Shown piece after piece: positions 10,416 to 21,623 of a stretch of DNA of 64,000 bases. The notes below the pieces were generated by a model. It saw nothing but the letters and a program-made list of their open reading frames with translations, searched no databases and was not told the DNA's origin. Every line of letters starts with the position of its first letter. The stretch's first letter is position 1. The DNA is from Brachypterus glaber (Eukaryota > Arthropoda > Insecta > Coleoptera > Kateretidae). Location of the stretch: assembly GCA_958510825.1 (NCBI GenBank), contig OY294046.1:74099808-74163807 (forward strand). The letters run 5' to 3'. A program made the translations under genes and the position numbers.

Positions 10416-10660
10416 AACAATAGCGTCCAGAATAGCAGAGGATCCAGTTTACCCCAGTGTGGTTTACACTGATCGGCCGTCCACGACTCTTTCAACTCAA
10501 ATAATTTCTACTGCAAAAAATAGCTAAATTCTAAATAGTTTCGGTACAAAATATAGCTAGGAGATTATTTAAACATATTAGAAACCTTAACACTTCAAAA
10601 AGAAAGTTTTGACATATATCGTTTTCTATTATATCTGTTATAATTTATTTGTTTTTGAAA
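10416..10660 (+). pseudogene. Terminal-exon copy D
   Basis: GCGTCCAGAATAGCAGAGGA (10423) aligns with the middle of exon A. The frame of A gives PSVVYTDRPSTTLSTQ, then leaves homology and stops. The tyrosine is kept (VVYTD) but the +3 leucine is Arg. The AAACCTTAACACTTCAAAAA part of the 3' region is also recognisable (about 10580-10610). A 24-bp palindrome, TTCTATTGATAA plus complement, lies just upstream at 10383-10406. Confidence 0.6.
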
Positions 10661-11119
10661 TTGAAATATTGGTTTATTGTTAAGCATTTTGCTGACGTTT
10701 GTGCACAGAAAGCGAACAAAAATATTTTAATCAAAATACAAACAAATCGAGTGAAAATAATAAAATCAAAAGACAAACTGATATCTATACTAATAATAAA
10801 TATTATACATTCCATGGGTACAAAAATATGCTGCAGACTTTGATCAAATACTTATAAACTACACGCTTCTGTTATTTAGCAATTTTTGCTTTTAATATAT
10901 AGCAATCATTCCCAAACAAACTAACATTAAGTACTATATAATTTAGCAATGCTAAATTAGCAACCTGGTAGAAATATTTAGCAACCGTCATGAAAAAAAC
11001 TTAGCAACTTTTTAATATTTATTCATGAATGATTATTGTGTAAAAATAAAATAGAATTTTTATGTCATACTTTCCAAAACGATCCCCATAATAGGAGACC
11101 ATACTTTTTTCGTATCCTA
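10661..11119. other. No gene recognised
   Basis: AT-rich. TTAGCAA-type words recur at 10876-11012 without forming a regular repeat. Nothing else seen. Confidence 0.5.
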
Positions 11120-11357
11120 CACTGATAAAAGGATTTATTTGGATAGACAAATTAAATTATTTGGTTGTGACAAATTTTAATTAAGTCAAATAAATATTTA
11201 TTTCATGTAAACAAATATTTTAATTTCAAAATAATTTATTAATGGGAACAAAATAGTTTATTTGACAGAAATAAAATTTATTTGTCACAACAAAATAATT
11301 TAATTGGCCATATCCAAACAAATATTTAGTTGACACAAATAAACTGTTTTATCAGTG
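11120..11357. mobile_element. MITE family 3, copy 1 (TA duplication)
   Basis: CACTGATAAAA at the left and its exact complement at the right, each flanked by TA. The interior is palindromic with repeated TTATTTG words. A degenerate second copy is at 52021-52265. A TA target with CA ends suggests Tc1/mariner-type mobilisation. Confidence 0.8.
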
Positions 11358-11415
11358 TAGAAAAATGTATTACTTATTGCAAATTATTTTTCTATTTTGC
11401 TTATAATTAAATAAT

Positions 11416-13222
11416 ACCTACTCAAAAATAATAAACTGCTCAGCAAATGAAGTGGATCCCTAAAAAACTTGACATTTTTTAAATCACTATATTTCAAAAA
11501 CCGCTAGCCCGTTTTGAAGGATTTTTATTTTACTTAAAAGGCTGGTCTTTTGGCTTTATTTTACAATGAAAAATATTTAGAAAATTAATTATTTATATAA
11601 TATGCACCGAAATAAGCGCCTATATTTTTTCTTAGGTAAAGTTGTTGCATATCCCGTTTTTGCAAAAAGTATTTTCTTAAAGTTTTAACTACTTATTTTT
11701 ATAAAACGCTTCATTCTTAACAATTTGTTTTTTCTAAACATGTCTTGAACCTTTTTTTTTTCCAGAGCTATGAAGGAAATTGTAAAAGAGTGAATATTTT
11801 CCGAAAATAATTTTTGCAAAAACGGGATATGCGACACTTTTACCTAAGGAAACATACTCGCGCTTATTTCGGTGCACTCTGTATACAGGGTGTATTTGAA
11901 ATAGGGTAGGAAATTTTAACAGGTGATTCTACATAATAAAATATAACAAAAAGTTCCTATAAACGTATGTCTAAAAATGCGTCATAAGGGAGCTACGCTC
12001 CTTTGAAATTGGCTAAAAAAATCGGTTTTTATTTAATAACTCAGGAACCCCTTGAGATATATCAACGAGGTTTTGCACGTCAACTAATCCTAATAAGGCC
12101 CATCTTTGTTTGTCATTTTCACGTACTTATTTAAACCAGGGGTGTGCGAAACGGGGGGGCCTTATCAGTTTTTTGTCCCAAACTTTTTTCTGTGTAACTT
12201 TTTTGCAATTTTATTTTTGTAATATGATTGCCCAGGTCAAAATACATAAAAAAGGTACTCTTGTTGTAATACTGTAGGATTAACCGTTTTCGAGAAAAAT
12301 TCATTTGAAGGTGAAATTCCACGGTTCGAGGACGAAAAATTAAATACTAAAATGTCGAAAACCAAAATTTTAATGATGTTATTCTACATCAAAAACTAAG
12401 AAAAAAAGTTTCCATACATGTAGGTCGAAAAAACGCTTTTAAAGCTACCATGGCCCTTTAAAAATGGTGCATATTTAGGAGACCATAGCTCCATTAGGAT
12501 TGATGTTTGGAAGTACCTGTATATGAGGTTTTTTTCTTAGTTTTTAATGTACATTCGCCCTGCATCATTAAAATTTTGGTTTTCAACATTTTAGTATTTA
12601 ATTTTTCGTCCTCGAACCTTCAAATGAATTTTTCTCGTAAACGGTTAATCGTACAGTATTACAACAAGAGTACCTTTTTTATGTAATTTGACCTGATGAA
12701 TCATATTTAAAAAATAAAATTGCAAAAAAGTTAAACAGAAAAAAGTTTGGGACAAAAAACTGATAAGCCCCCCCGTTTCGCACACCCCTGGTTGAAATAA
12801 ATACATGAAAATAACACACAAAAACGGGCCTTGGTAGGATTAGTTGACGTGCAAAACCTCGTTGATATATCTCAAAGGGTTCCTGAGTTATTAAATAAAA
12901 ACCTATTTTTCTAGCCACTTTCAAAGGGGCGTAGCTCCCTTATGACACATTTTTAGACATATGTTTATAGGAACTTTTTGTCATATTTTATTATGTAGAA
13001 TCACCTGTTAAAATTTCCTACGCTATTTCAAATACACCGTGTAAATAATTAATTTTATAAATCTTTATGATTGTAAAATAAAACCAAAAGACCAGCCTTT
13101 TAGGTAAAAGAAAAATCATTCAAAACGTGCTAGCGGTCTTTGAAATATAGTGATTTAAAAAATGTCAATTGTTTTAGTGATCCACTTCATTTGTCGAGCA
13201 GTTTATATTAATAGGTACCTAC
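11416..13222. mobile_element. 1.8-kb foldback repeat
   Basis: Almost the entire interval is a pair of inverted arms. AAACTGCTCAGCAAATGAAG at 11433 is mirrored at 13204, and the conserved block around AGGTGATTCTACATAATAAA (11920) is mirrored at about 12990. The centre is at about 12450. The left arm is longer because of a nested element (11598-11883). The AGGTGATTCTACAT block recurs at 38263 and 48250. No transposase was found. Confidence 0.85.
11598..11883. mobile_element. MITE nested in the left foldback arm
   Basis: TGCACCGAAATAAGCGC at the left and its complement at the right. The mirror arm around 13035-13050 lacks this sequence, so it was inserted after the foldback formed. TATA/TA at the borders suggests a TA target. 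Confidence 0.75.
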
Positions 13223-13475
13223 AAATTTATTTAAAAGTTATTATGTTTAAATCGTAAAATTCATAAAATCTTACGTTTTTATGTATAGGCAATGCCTGTT
13301 AAAAGGGAATGCAATAGGGTATAGCGTGGAAGCACTAGTACCCCCAGAAGCTTCAGTGCCTCCCAACAGAGGACGATCCCAGTCGTCCTCATCCAATATA
13401 AAACTTTTATTATTAGATATTTTCTTGTTTTATGTGCGTGGAGCATTAGGTATAATAGATGTATTATGTTAAAGT

Positions 13476-14135
13476 CATAGAGAAGAAAAGAGGACTAAAA
13501 GTCTAGCCTGAGCAAGATTATTTTGTGACAGAACGGGGCAGCGAAATGACGTAACGCAATATATCTGACCTTGCGCAGTACGCATCTCTCTCAGCTGTGA
13601 AATGCTGTCGGTCAAAAAACAATTCATCACCCCAGTATTCATTTGTCGTATCTCCAAAAATCCCCCAGTAAAAATCTTATTATGTCGAAAAATAGAGATA
13701 TGCAAACCAATACTGGGGTGACGAATTATTAGTAGTTTGTCTGTCAGTACTGTCAGATCGTCGTTTGTTTCTGTTAATTTTTCGACTTCTACTGTCTTTT
13801 AATTGTTTTTTTGCTGCTGAATTTTTAACATGACCTGTATTGTTGCTTTCTGAAGAGCAAAGGGTTAATCCCTGGTGAACAAAATCCCGAAATTCAAACA
13901 CACCTCGAAAAATTCTTATAAAATAATGTTAAAAAAATATTTCGACGTTTCTTCGTAGATATTTATTGTTTTTTGTAGCATTTTTTACAATTTTTATTTG
14001 ACACATAAATCTAAGGTTAAAAAATACTTGGCAAAAACAACATTAATAGTGCTCATGTGCAAGTTTATCGCAGATGTGCAAGGCACATTTATCACACTTT
14101 TCCGCAACGGCTTTGGAGGTCTTTCCTTGTCTATG
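13476..14135. mobile_element. P-like MITE family 4, copy 1
   Basis: The ends are CATAGAGAAGAAAAGAGG and CCTCCAAAG-side ...CTTTCCTTGTCTATG. A perfect 8-bp duplication GTTAAAGT lies at 13468-13475 and 14136-14143. A second copy lies at 45450-46123 in opposite orientation. CATAG termini with 8-bp duplications are shared with the THAP-carrying element at 57651. No transposase domain is recognisable here. Confidence 0.85.
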
Positions 14136-14521
14136 GTTAAAGTATGTATAATTTATAGCTAAGCCTTTTACAAAAAATACTAAAATAAATGAGCTGAATT
14201 CTTATATGTAGTTAGATAGATCAAAAATGAACTGCCATCAAGGAATTAAAAAACTGTAAATATTTTAAACAAAAAGGATACTCATAAATGTAACGTCTTA
14301 AGATATTTTTAAATAGATATTAAAAACGTCCAATTAGTGCATACTTTGGCAGTATAACTGTATTATTATACGAAGCTTATTATATAGAAAATATGGCATT
14401 AAGTATTTCAAAAAAAAAATTAAAGAATTTAAAATCGATTAATGCAGTTACGGAAAATTATTAGGTCTCCATACACGAAAAGAATTTCTGTCAGAGCGCA
14501 CGCTCGCTATCAAGATCTGCT

Positions 14522-15327
14522 ACGATTTACTCACTGCAGTAATGAGAAGAATCCAGTGCATGCGCACTGATTTTCTTATTTTTGTTTTGACGTATGCCAA
14601 AAATTATTTTAAGGTTATGTAACATTCTTTTACAGAATTTTACAAAAATATCTACTTTTTTCTTTGCGAGCTAACAGTTTTTTTTTTAATTGGCTAAAAG
14701 TATTCGCTTTTAATAGTATTTTCGTAAAAAAAATTGCGGAATATTCATTAATAAACATTTGATTCTTAAAATATATCGCCTTCTAAATTCTAAAATGTCG
14801 TATCTGAAAAATGCCTCCCATTAAAAAAAAATCACCAAACCAGCAAACTACCAAACCAAACCATTGTTAACGTAAACCAACGCCTCCCATTAAAAAAAAA
14901 AACACAAAACCAGCAAACTACCAAACCAAACCATTGTTAACGTAAACCAACGCCTCCCATTAAAAAAAAACACAAAACCAGCAAACTACCAAACCAAACC
15001 ATTGTTAACGTAAACCAACGCCCCGATTAAAAAAATCAAACAGAAATTCGTGAGTATTTTAACAATCTTTTGCTATATATTCTAACAAAAAAACTGGATT
15101 TTCCGCACCTAATTAGTAGTAAGTTTTAGTAATAAAAACAGAAATCAGTGCAAAAATATAGTTCATTTTTGTGGACCTGATGCGCACCGTAACCCCACTC
15201 AAATTAAACTATTTCATAAAATTACAACTGCCTAAACGGAAGCCACTTTTGACATCCGTCAAAACAAAAATAAGCAAACCAGTGCGCATGTGCCAGATTC
15301 TTCTCATTACTTCGGTGAGCGAATCGT
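14522..15327. mobile_element. MITE family 5, copy 1 (8-bp duplication, minisatellite core)
   Basis: The termini are ACGATTTACTCACTGCAG and the complement of ACGATTCGCTCACC. The perfect duplication GATCTGCT lies at 14514-14521 and 15328-15335. The core is a three-unit minisatellite. Related copies are at 44713-45299 (5'-truncated) and 55271-56072. Confidence 0.9.
14812..15025 (+). repeat. Minisatellite, ~66-bp unit x3
   Basis: Each unit runs from GCCTCCCATTAAAAAAAA through ACCAGCAAACTACCAAACCA to ATTGTTAACGTAAACCAAC. The three units differ mainly in the A-run. The same array sits at the same place in the two sister elements. Confidence 0.9.
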
Positions 15328-17097
15328 GATCTGCTGCTAAAGAGCGACTCTCATTTCATGTAAATATGATATGATCTATCACGGGTGAACGGCATTTGGT
15401 TGGACCAATCAGGCGATTGAATATAACTGATCTGGGTGGTTATTCTCATTTCGGTGGGTTTTATTTACGCCTGAAAGCCAACTTCACAGTGGTTCTTTTG
15501 ATAATTTGATTGAGCTAGACCGTGTATCTCCGCCAATATTCACCGAAATGTCAGGCGGAAAAACCCGCACGAAACAAGAATAGACCCTCTGAGGTTGGAG
15601 TTCAATGAAGACCAAAATTTGGTCGTTTGGACCTGAAATTAGCTTTGATGCGTTCTGTCTTCTTTTACGAGGCAAAACTTCAAACCAAACTTAAAGTACC
15701 CTAGATCAGACCATGACACATTCACCAAAAATAATACTACTGATCTTTTAAACATCTTCTCTCTGTACGGAGGCCTATTTATGCTAATAAATATTTAATT
15801 GGTAAGGGACCAACCTTGTCCTATGGAAACCAATTTTCATGAATTATTTCTTTTTTATAATTATAAATAAGTCATGACACATGTTTCGAAAATGAGGTAG
15901 TTTTTACCTGTAAACTTATGTTACCATTTTATCAGTGATGTCAATGATATCTGACAGTAACTAAATTCTTTATCAGATATACGGAATATGCGTTTTTCTA
16001 CGACTGCTTTAGAATGTAAGCAAATACACACACTTTTCAAACACAGAATTAATCCATTCTAGCTCTAGATACGGTATGAATATTCCGTATCAAGTGTTAG
16101 AATTAGCACATGTAGTGCCATCTCTTGTTTATAAAAGTAAAGAAAACTGTTGCAAAATTAGCAAAAATATATATATTTTACCATGAAATATTGAATAATT
16201 TAATGCAATTTAAAGTTTTGCGTTAAAATTACATAAAGTTTATTAGTTTTTCTTAATATTTGACTAGTTTTTTATCAATTTAGTTCAAAAAATTAAAACT
16301 GCTCCATATAATGTTAAATATTTAAACCTGATATCTGTCACAACAATCTGACATAACCTTCAATTTTTACATTATAATTTGTAAATATGTGCTAAAATTA
16401 AATAAAAAACTTTTTTAAGTACTGATTATGACACCATTATATTTTAACAAAAATTTGCAGGTTATTCAAAATTTATTGAAAAAAATATATATATTAAGTA
16501 AATTAAGATAAATAATGTTTATAAGTTACTACTAAAAAAGCAATTAGTCGCTAATGAACTTAAATGATTATTTTTTAACGTTTTAATTAACCAATCATTT
16601 AACAGTATTTCTGACCACGGGTTTCTATCTGTCAAGCATATTATAACCTATAATCTCTACTCAAAATACTGTATAGTATTTTATTTTGAGTTGGTAAGAA
16701 GAAACCGGGGCCTCGTGCGAGTTTATTTTCTCAAACTCAGGAGAAGTTTAGCTTAATTTTATATTTATACGATTTTATTCAGTTGTATTTCAACGTTAAA
16801 ATATAATCTTTCAAATAACAAACGAGTCTTAAACATTAAAAATAATTCAACTGTTTTATTTTGAGTTTGTGGACCAAGGAAACAATTACTCCAGGGGTTA
16901 TCGCTCATGTCGCCTATTATTTCCGGCCACTAAAACTTTTATGAAAACAGTCTAATTGTTTTTAGTCTCTTGCGTTTTTACAGAAAGTATAATTATAATA
17001 ATGTTATCTTATAGCTTACCTACTGTAGAAAATCATATTTAAAACGGGTGCATGCGAGGGGGTACATTTTATAATTTTTATTTATCTGCATGGTAAA
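15328..17097. other. No gene recognised
   Basis: About 1.8 kb without convincing coding, RNA or repeat signals. 15370-15700 is slightly richer in GC and holds a 63-codon minus-strand frame without known features. Short TACGGAATAT-type words with complements occur at 15979-16101. Confidence 0.4.
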
Positions 17098-17571
17098 TTA
17101 CAATCAAAGAACTTTTACCTCAAGAAGGAACATGGTGAAATCTACCATATGTGTAAACTCACAGTCTAATGTCGTAAAATGACTGACAGGGTTACAGTGT
17201 TGCCGATTGGAAACATATACTTTGGATATTTTATTGTAAATTTTAAGAAACATTAGTTCTGTATGAGTTTTATATGAACTAGGAGTTTAATGTTAATAGA
17301 TTTCAATATACTATATTATTAAACATAATTATAGTATACACAATAAAGTTTTTTACATTTTTAATTTAAGTATAACGATCTGAATTCATGATAAGGTGGA
17401 AACTACGCAACATCGCTACTAGGTAGCCTGAAAGTCGACTAGCGACATCTACATTTTACACCACAAAGCTGTATCGCGTTTCTGTTAGTAAATAAACAAA
17501 CAGAAAGATGACACCTTCATAAACATTGGTCTGAAATTACTTCTTGAGGTAAAAGTTCTTTGATTACAATT
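17098..17571. mobile_element. MITE with 25-bp perfect inverted ends
   Basis: ATCAAAGAACTTTTACCTCA (17103) returns as a perfect complement ending at 17563. TTACA/TACA occurs on both sides, but the exact duplication length is ambiguous because the ends overlap it. No coding capacity. Confidence 0.8.
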
Positions 17572-17718
17572 AAATACGTCATCTGTTTAGTACCCAAATA
17601 GCACCAATGATCTAAAAAACTCTCTAATTATTGTATTGTGAATATTTTTATAATAAATTTTTAGATATGCTATGATTATGCTTAAAATTTGCGCTTAAAA
17701 TTCATAGTCTATGAATGT

Positions 17719-17888
17719 GCATGTTATATTCTTAAAATTTTCTCCAATCGTTCTTGTAATGCATATTCTAAGAAGTTTATGTTATGAATGTACTTAAAAA
17801 TAATGCTAGGCACGTGCATGGTATGTTCTTAAAATTTTCTCAAATTATTCTTCCAATACATATTCTAAGAATGTTCTGTTAGATAGTT
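17719..17888 (+). repeat. Two-unit ~98-bp repeat
   Basis: TGTTATATTCTTAAAATTTT at about 17722 and GGTATGTTCTTAAAATTTTC at about 17819 start two diverged units. Both end with a CATATTCTAAGAA motif. Confidence 0.65.
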
Positions 17889-18164
17889 TATTTGAATTTA
17901 CCGTTGTTCTGCAGTGCATTGCTGAGTTTGTTGATTTTGACTTTAAAGTCTTGTGATTGGTGATTTTATTAAAAAGTTCAGTGTTTGTAGGATATATAAG
18001 ATTCCCTACGCATGGAAAGGTACCTATACAAACACAAATTAAATTAAAATGCAAGGAAATCTTAATAATTCTAAAAAGTCCAAACGCCTGTCACTATTCT
18101 GGGCATTGACTAGATTTGACAGAAAATAGCTTAGATACGTACCCAGTCCGCACATATATGGATG

Positions 18165-18345
18165 CAACATGGTAAAGAAAGATTTTTTAGGTACCATGTG
18201 CCATATTACATGAGACATAACATACATATGTTTGCTACATAACATGCCCTATAACAGAAAGATTTTTTACGTTACATGTGCCATATTACATAAGATGTAA
18301 CATACATATGTATGGTACATAACATGCAATATTGCATATTATGTA
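18165..18345 (+). repeat. Two-unit ~85-bp repeat
   Basis: AGAAAGATTTTTTA begins two units (about 18176 and 18258). Each continues with ATGTGCCATATTACAT and a TAACATACATATGT block. Confidence 0.8.
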
Positions 18346-19178
18346 TCATATATATGGTACGAGAACATACACGATACATAAAATGTTATGAATTCAATAC
18401 TAAATATGGCGTCTATATTATTTTATTTTTTATAGGTTAGAATCACTAATATTTCTTTAAATGATTATTTGCTATTTTTTCTCTAAACATTGGCTTTTTA
18501 TGTGGCCCATGATTTTTAAGCCTGGTAGAAAGTTTGCTTTCACAGTAAAAATGCACATCGTATAAGAATTTTACCTGATGGATGCTACATATAAAGATAT
18601 TTATATACTTTAATTATTAGGTTTATCAAAAAGACGTAAAAATTTTCACCATGTCTAAATCCATAACAAGTAAAATTCGGAAACGCCTACTTTTATTGTT
18701 ATGTACCTAATATGTATCTGATATGTAGCATGTTATGTAACTGATACATAACTTGAGGCGGAATTGTTAAAGTCCAAGGACTATACATGGACTATAAAAA
18801 TTACATGGCTGCAACATCACATAGAACAGTGGTTATGTAGCTGCTATGTTCCTGCCATGTATTTGTGTTGACTGGGTATATACATTTGCAATGTATAATA
18901 TGTTGGGCATATTATGCAAGTTTTTTTAGAATGATTTCCCATAATTATAATAATGGTTAAAACAGTTAAAACAGGGCACATTCTTAGAATCATAACATAC
19001 TTAATATTTATTTTAAAAATATTCTAAAAACTGTTTTGTGCTATGCGGGTATGTTATAATAATTATATTTTTTTTTAATTATTTATAGTTCCGTAGTAAC
19101 ATAAATACTAACAGGGTGAACAAGTTGTGTCAAAATTTTCATCAAAATTATATATCTATATTTATTATCATAATTAAT
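18346..19178. other. No gene recognised
   Basis: AT-rich intergenic or intronic sequence with many ATGTA/TACAT words. No supported feature. Confidence 0.45.
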
Positions 19179-19181
19179 ATA

Positions 19182-19327
19182 GGGAACGTTTAAGTATTAT
19201 GTAACGCTCCTAGGAGGGGGTCATTTTGGAGTGTTACGCCCATGTTAATGGTATAGAAAAATAGCGTTACAGGGGGGGGGGGTCCAAAATGATCAAAATT
19301 CGCGTTACGTAATAATTGAACGTTCCC
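19182..19327. mobile_element. MITE family 1, copy 2
   Basis: GGGAACGTTTAAGTATTATG with inverted partner ending at 19327, flanked by ATA on both sides (19179-19181, 19328-19330). The interior has G-run and CCATGTTAATGG motifs shared with 35582 and 42419. Confidence 0.85.
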
Positions 19328-20216
19328 ATAGGTATTTTTCACAATGTTTTATTTATGGTCAAATTTTAATTTCTTCTACAGTGTGTCCCCGAATAGGTGA
19401 AACGACTCTTGTAAAAGGTAAAAAATTCTCGATTTAAATTTTCATGTTTTGGGGTTCAGCCCTGCTTGATTAAAGATTAATTTATAACATAGTTTCAGTT
19501 TTAAAAAATCAAGTATGCCTTGGAAGTTCTCAAAAAACCTATTTTTATGTATTGTAAAGTGCCTTTTAGGTGTCAAATACAACAAAAAGTTATTAAAAAA
19601 AGTTGTTTAGAATCAACATCTACGCCAAACCAAATTTCAAAATCCTCTGCCGACTATGATTTTTCAATTTTTTTCGATTTTTTTTTTAATTTTTTTTTCC
19701 AACATAGTAGCTTTTTAGTAACAGATATGTCAAAAAGTTGCTTGAAATCAAAATCTATTTCTGTATGCCAAATTTCATAATCATCGGCCAACTTTAATCT
19801 CTCACATTTTCTTGTAATATTTCATTCCCAAATCAAAGAATTTTACTTTTAACAAAGTTGGCCGAGGATTTTGAAATTTGGTATACAGAAATAAATTTTG
19901 ATTTCAAGTAACTTTTCTGAATAACTTTTTGACATATCTGTTACTAAAAAGCTATTATCCTGGAAAAAAATAAAAAAAAAATTGAAAAATCATAGTTGGC
20001 CGAGAATTTTGAAATTTGGTATAGGTGCCTAAATTTTGATCCTAAACAACTTTTCTTAATAACTTTTTGTCGTATTTGCCACATTACAGAAAAATAGGTT
20101 TTTTGAAAACTTTCAAGGCATACTTGATTTTTCAAAACAGAAAGTATGTTACAAATTAATCTTTAATCAAGCAGGGCTGAACTAAATGAAAATTTAAATA
20201 GGGAATTTTTTTACCT

Positions 20217-20394
20217 ATTTTAGATTTTAAGCTTTCATGGCCATTAAGATATAAAGAACTTTCACTTTCGGGTTTAGACCGTGTTAATGGATTCGAAACT
20301 TAGTTTCAGATTAATCCCTGAAGATGTCTCTAGTAGTAAGAGACGAAACGTCGGAAAGTGAAAATCCATTAACACGGTCTAAACCCGAAAGTGA
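20217..20394. mobile_element. Penelope-like fragment, inverted twin structure
   Basis: The left part (20217-20292) is the reverse complement of the element's 3' end; the right part (20293-20394) is the same end in plus orientation. AATTTTTTTACCT (left) and AATTTTTTTTACCT (right) flank it as target duplication. The sequence matches the ends of the larger Penelope-like insertion at 52366-53640. Confidence 0.85.
20316..20354 (+). ncRNA. Hammerhead-like motif in Penelope terminal repeat
   Basis: The order is CTGAAGA (20318-20324), a 6-bp stem GTCTCT/AGAGAC around a 7-base loop, GAAAC (20345-20349), then GTC. TCC before and GGA after can form a short stem I. Hammerhead ribozymes with minimal stem III are known from Penelope-like terminal repeats. 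Catalysis is inferred, not shown. Confidence 0.6.
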
Positions 20395-20445
20395 AATTTT
20401 TTTTACCTTTTACAAGAGTCGTTTCACCTATCCGGGGACACACTG

Positions 20446-21591
<1,146 letters not shown>

Positions 21592-21622
<31 letters not shown>
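21592..21622 (+). repeat. (TAA)n between two Dong-like copies
   Basis: About 10 TAA units form the tail of the short copy and the start of the long one. Confidence 0.9.

Positions 21623-21623
<1 letters not shown>

Larger units (their letters stand above)
19379..20445. mobile_element. Foldback element with CAGTGTGTCCCC ends
   Basis: The ends CAGTGTGTCCCCGAATAGG and their complement (CCTATCCGGGGACACACTG) are flanked by TA. Long inner arms are also inverted, for example TAAAGATTAATTTATAACAT near 19470 against 20150. A Penelope fragment (20217-20394) is inserted in the right arm. TA target and CAGT ends suggest a mariner-type element. Confidence 0.85.

Noticed and set aside
13475..13901. Two overlapping minus-strand frames (73 and 76 codons)
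   Set aside because: They lie within the P-like MITE and the frames are not kept as an intact pair in its second copy at 45450.
14812..15025. Regular repeats resembling a CRISPR array
   Set aside because: The units are contiguous without unique spacers, are only three in number and sit inside a eukaryotic MITE.
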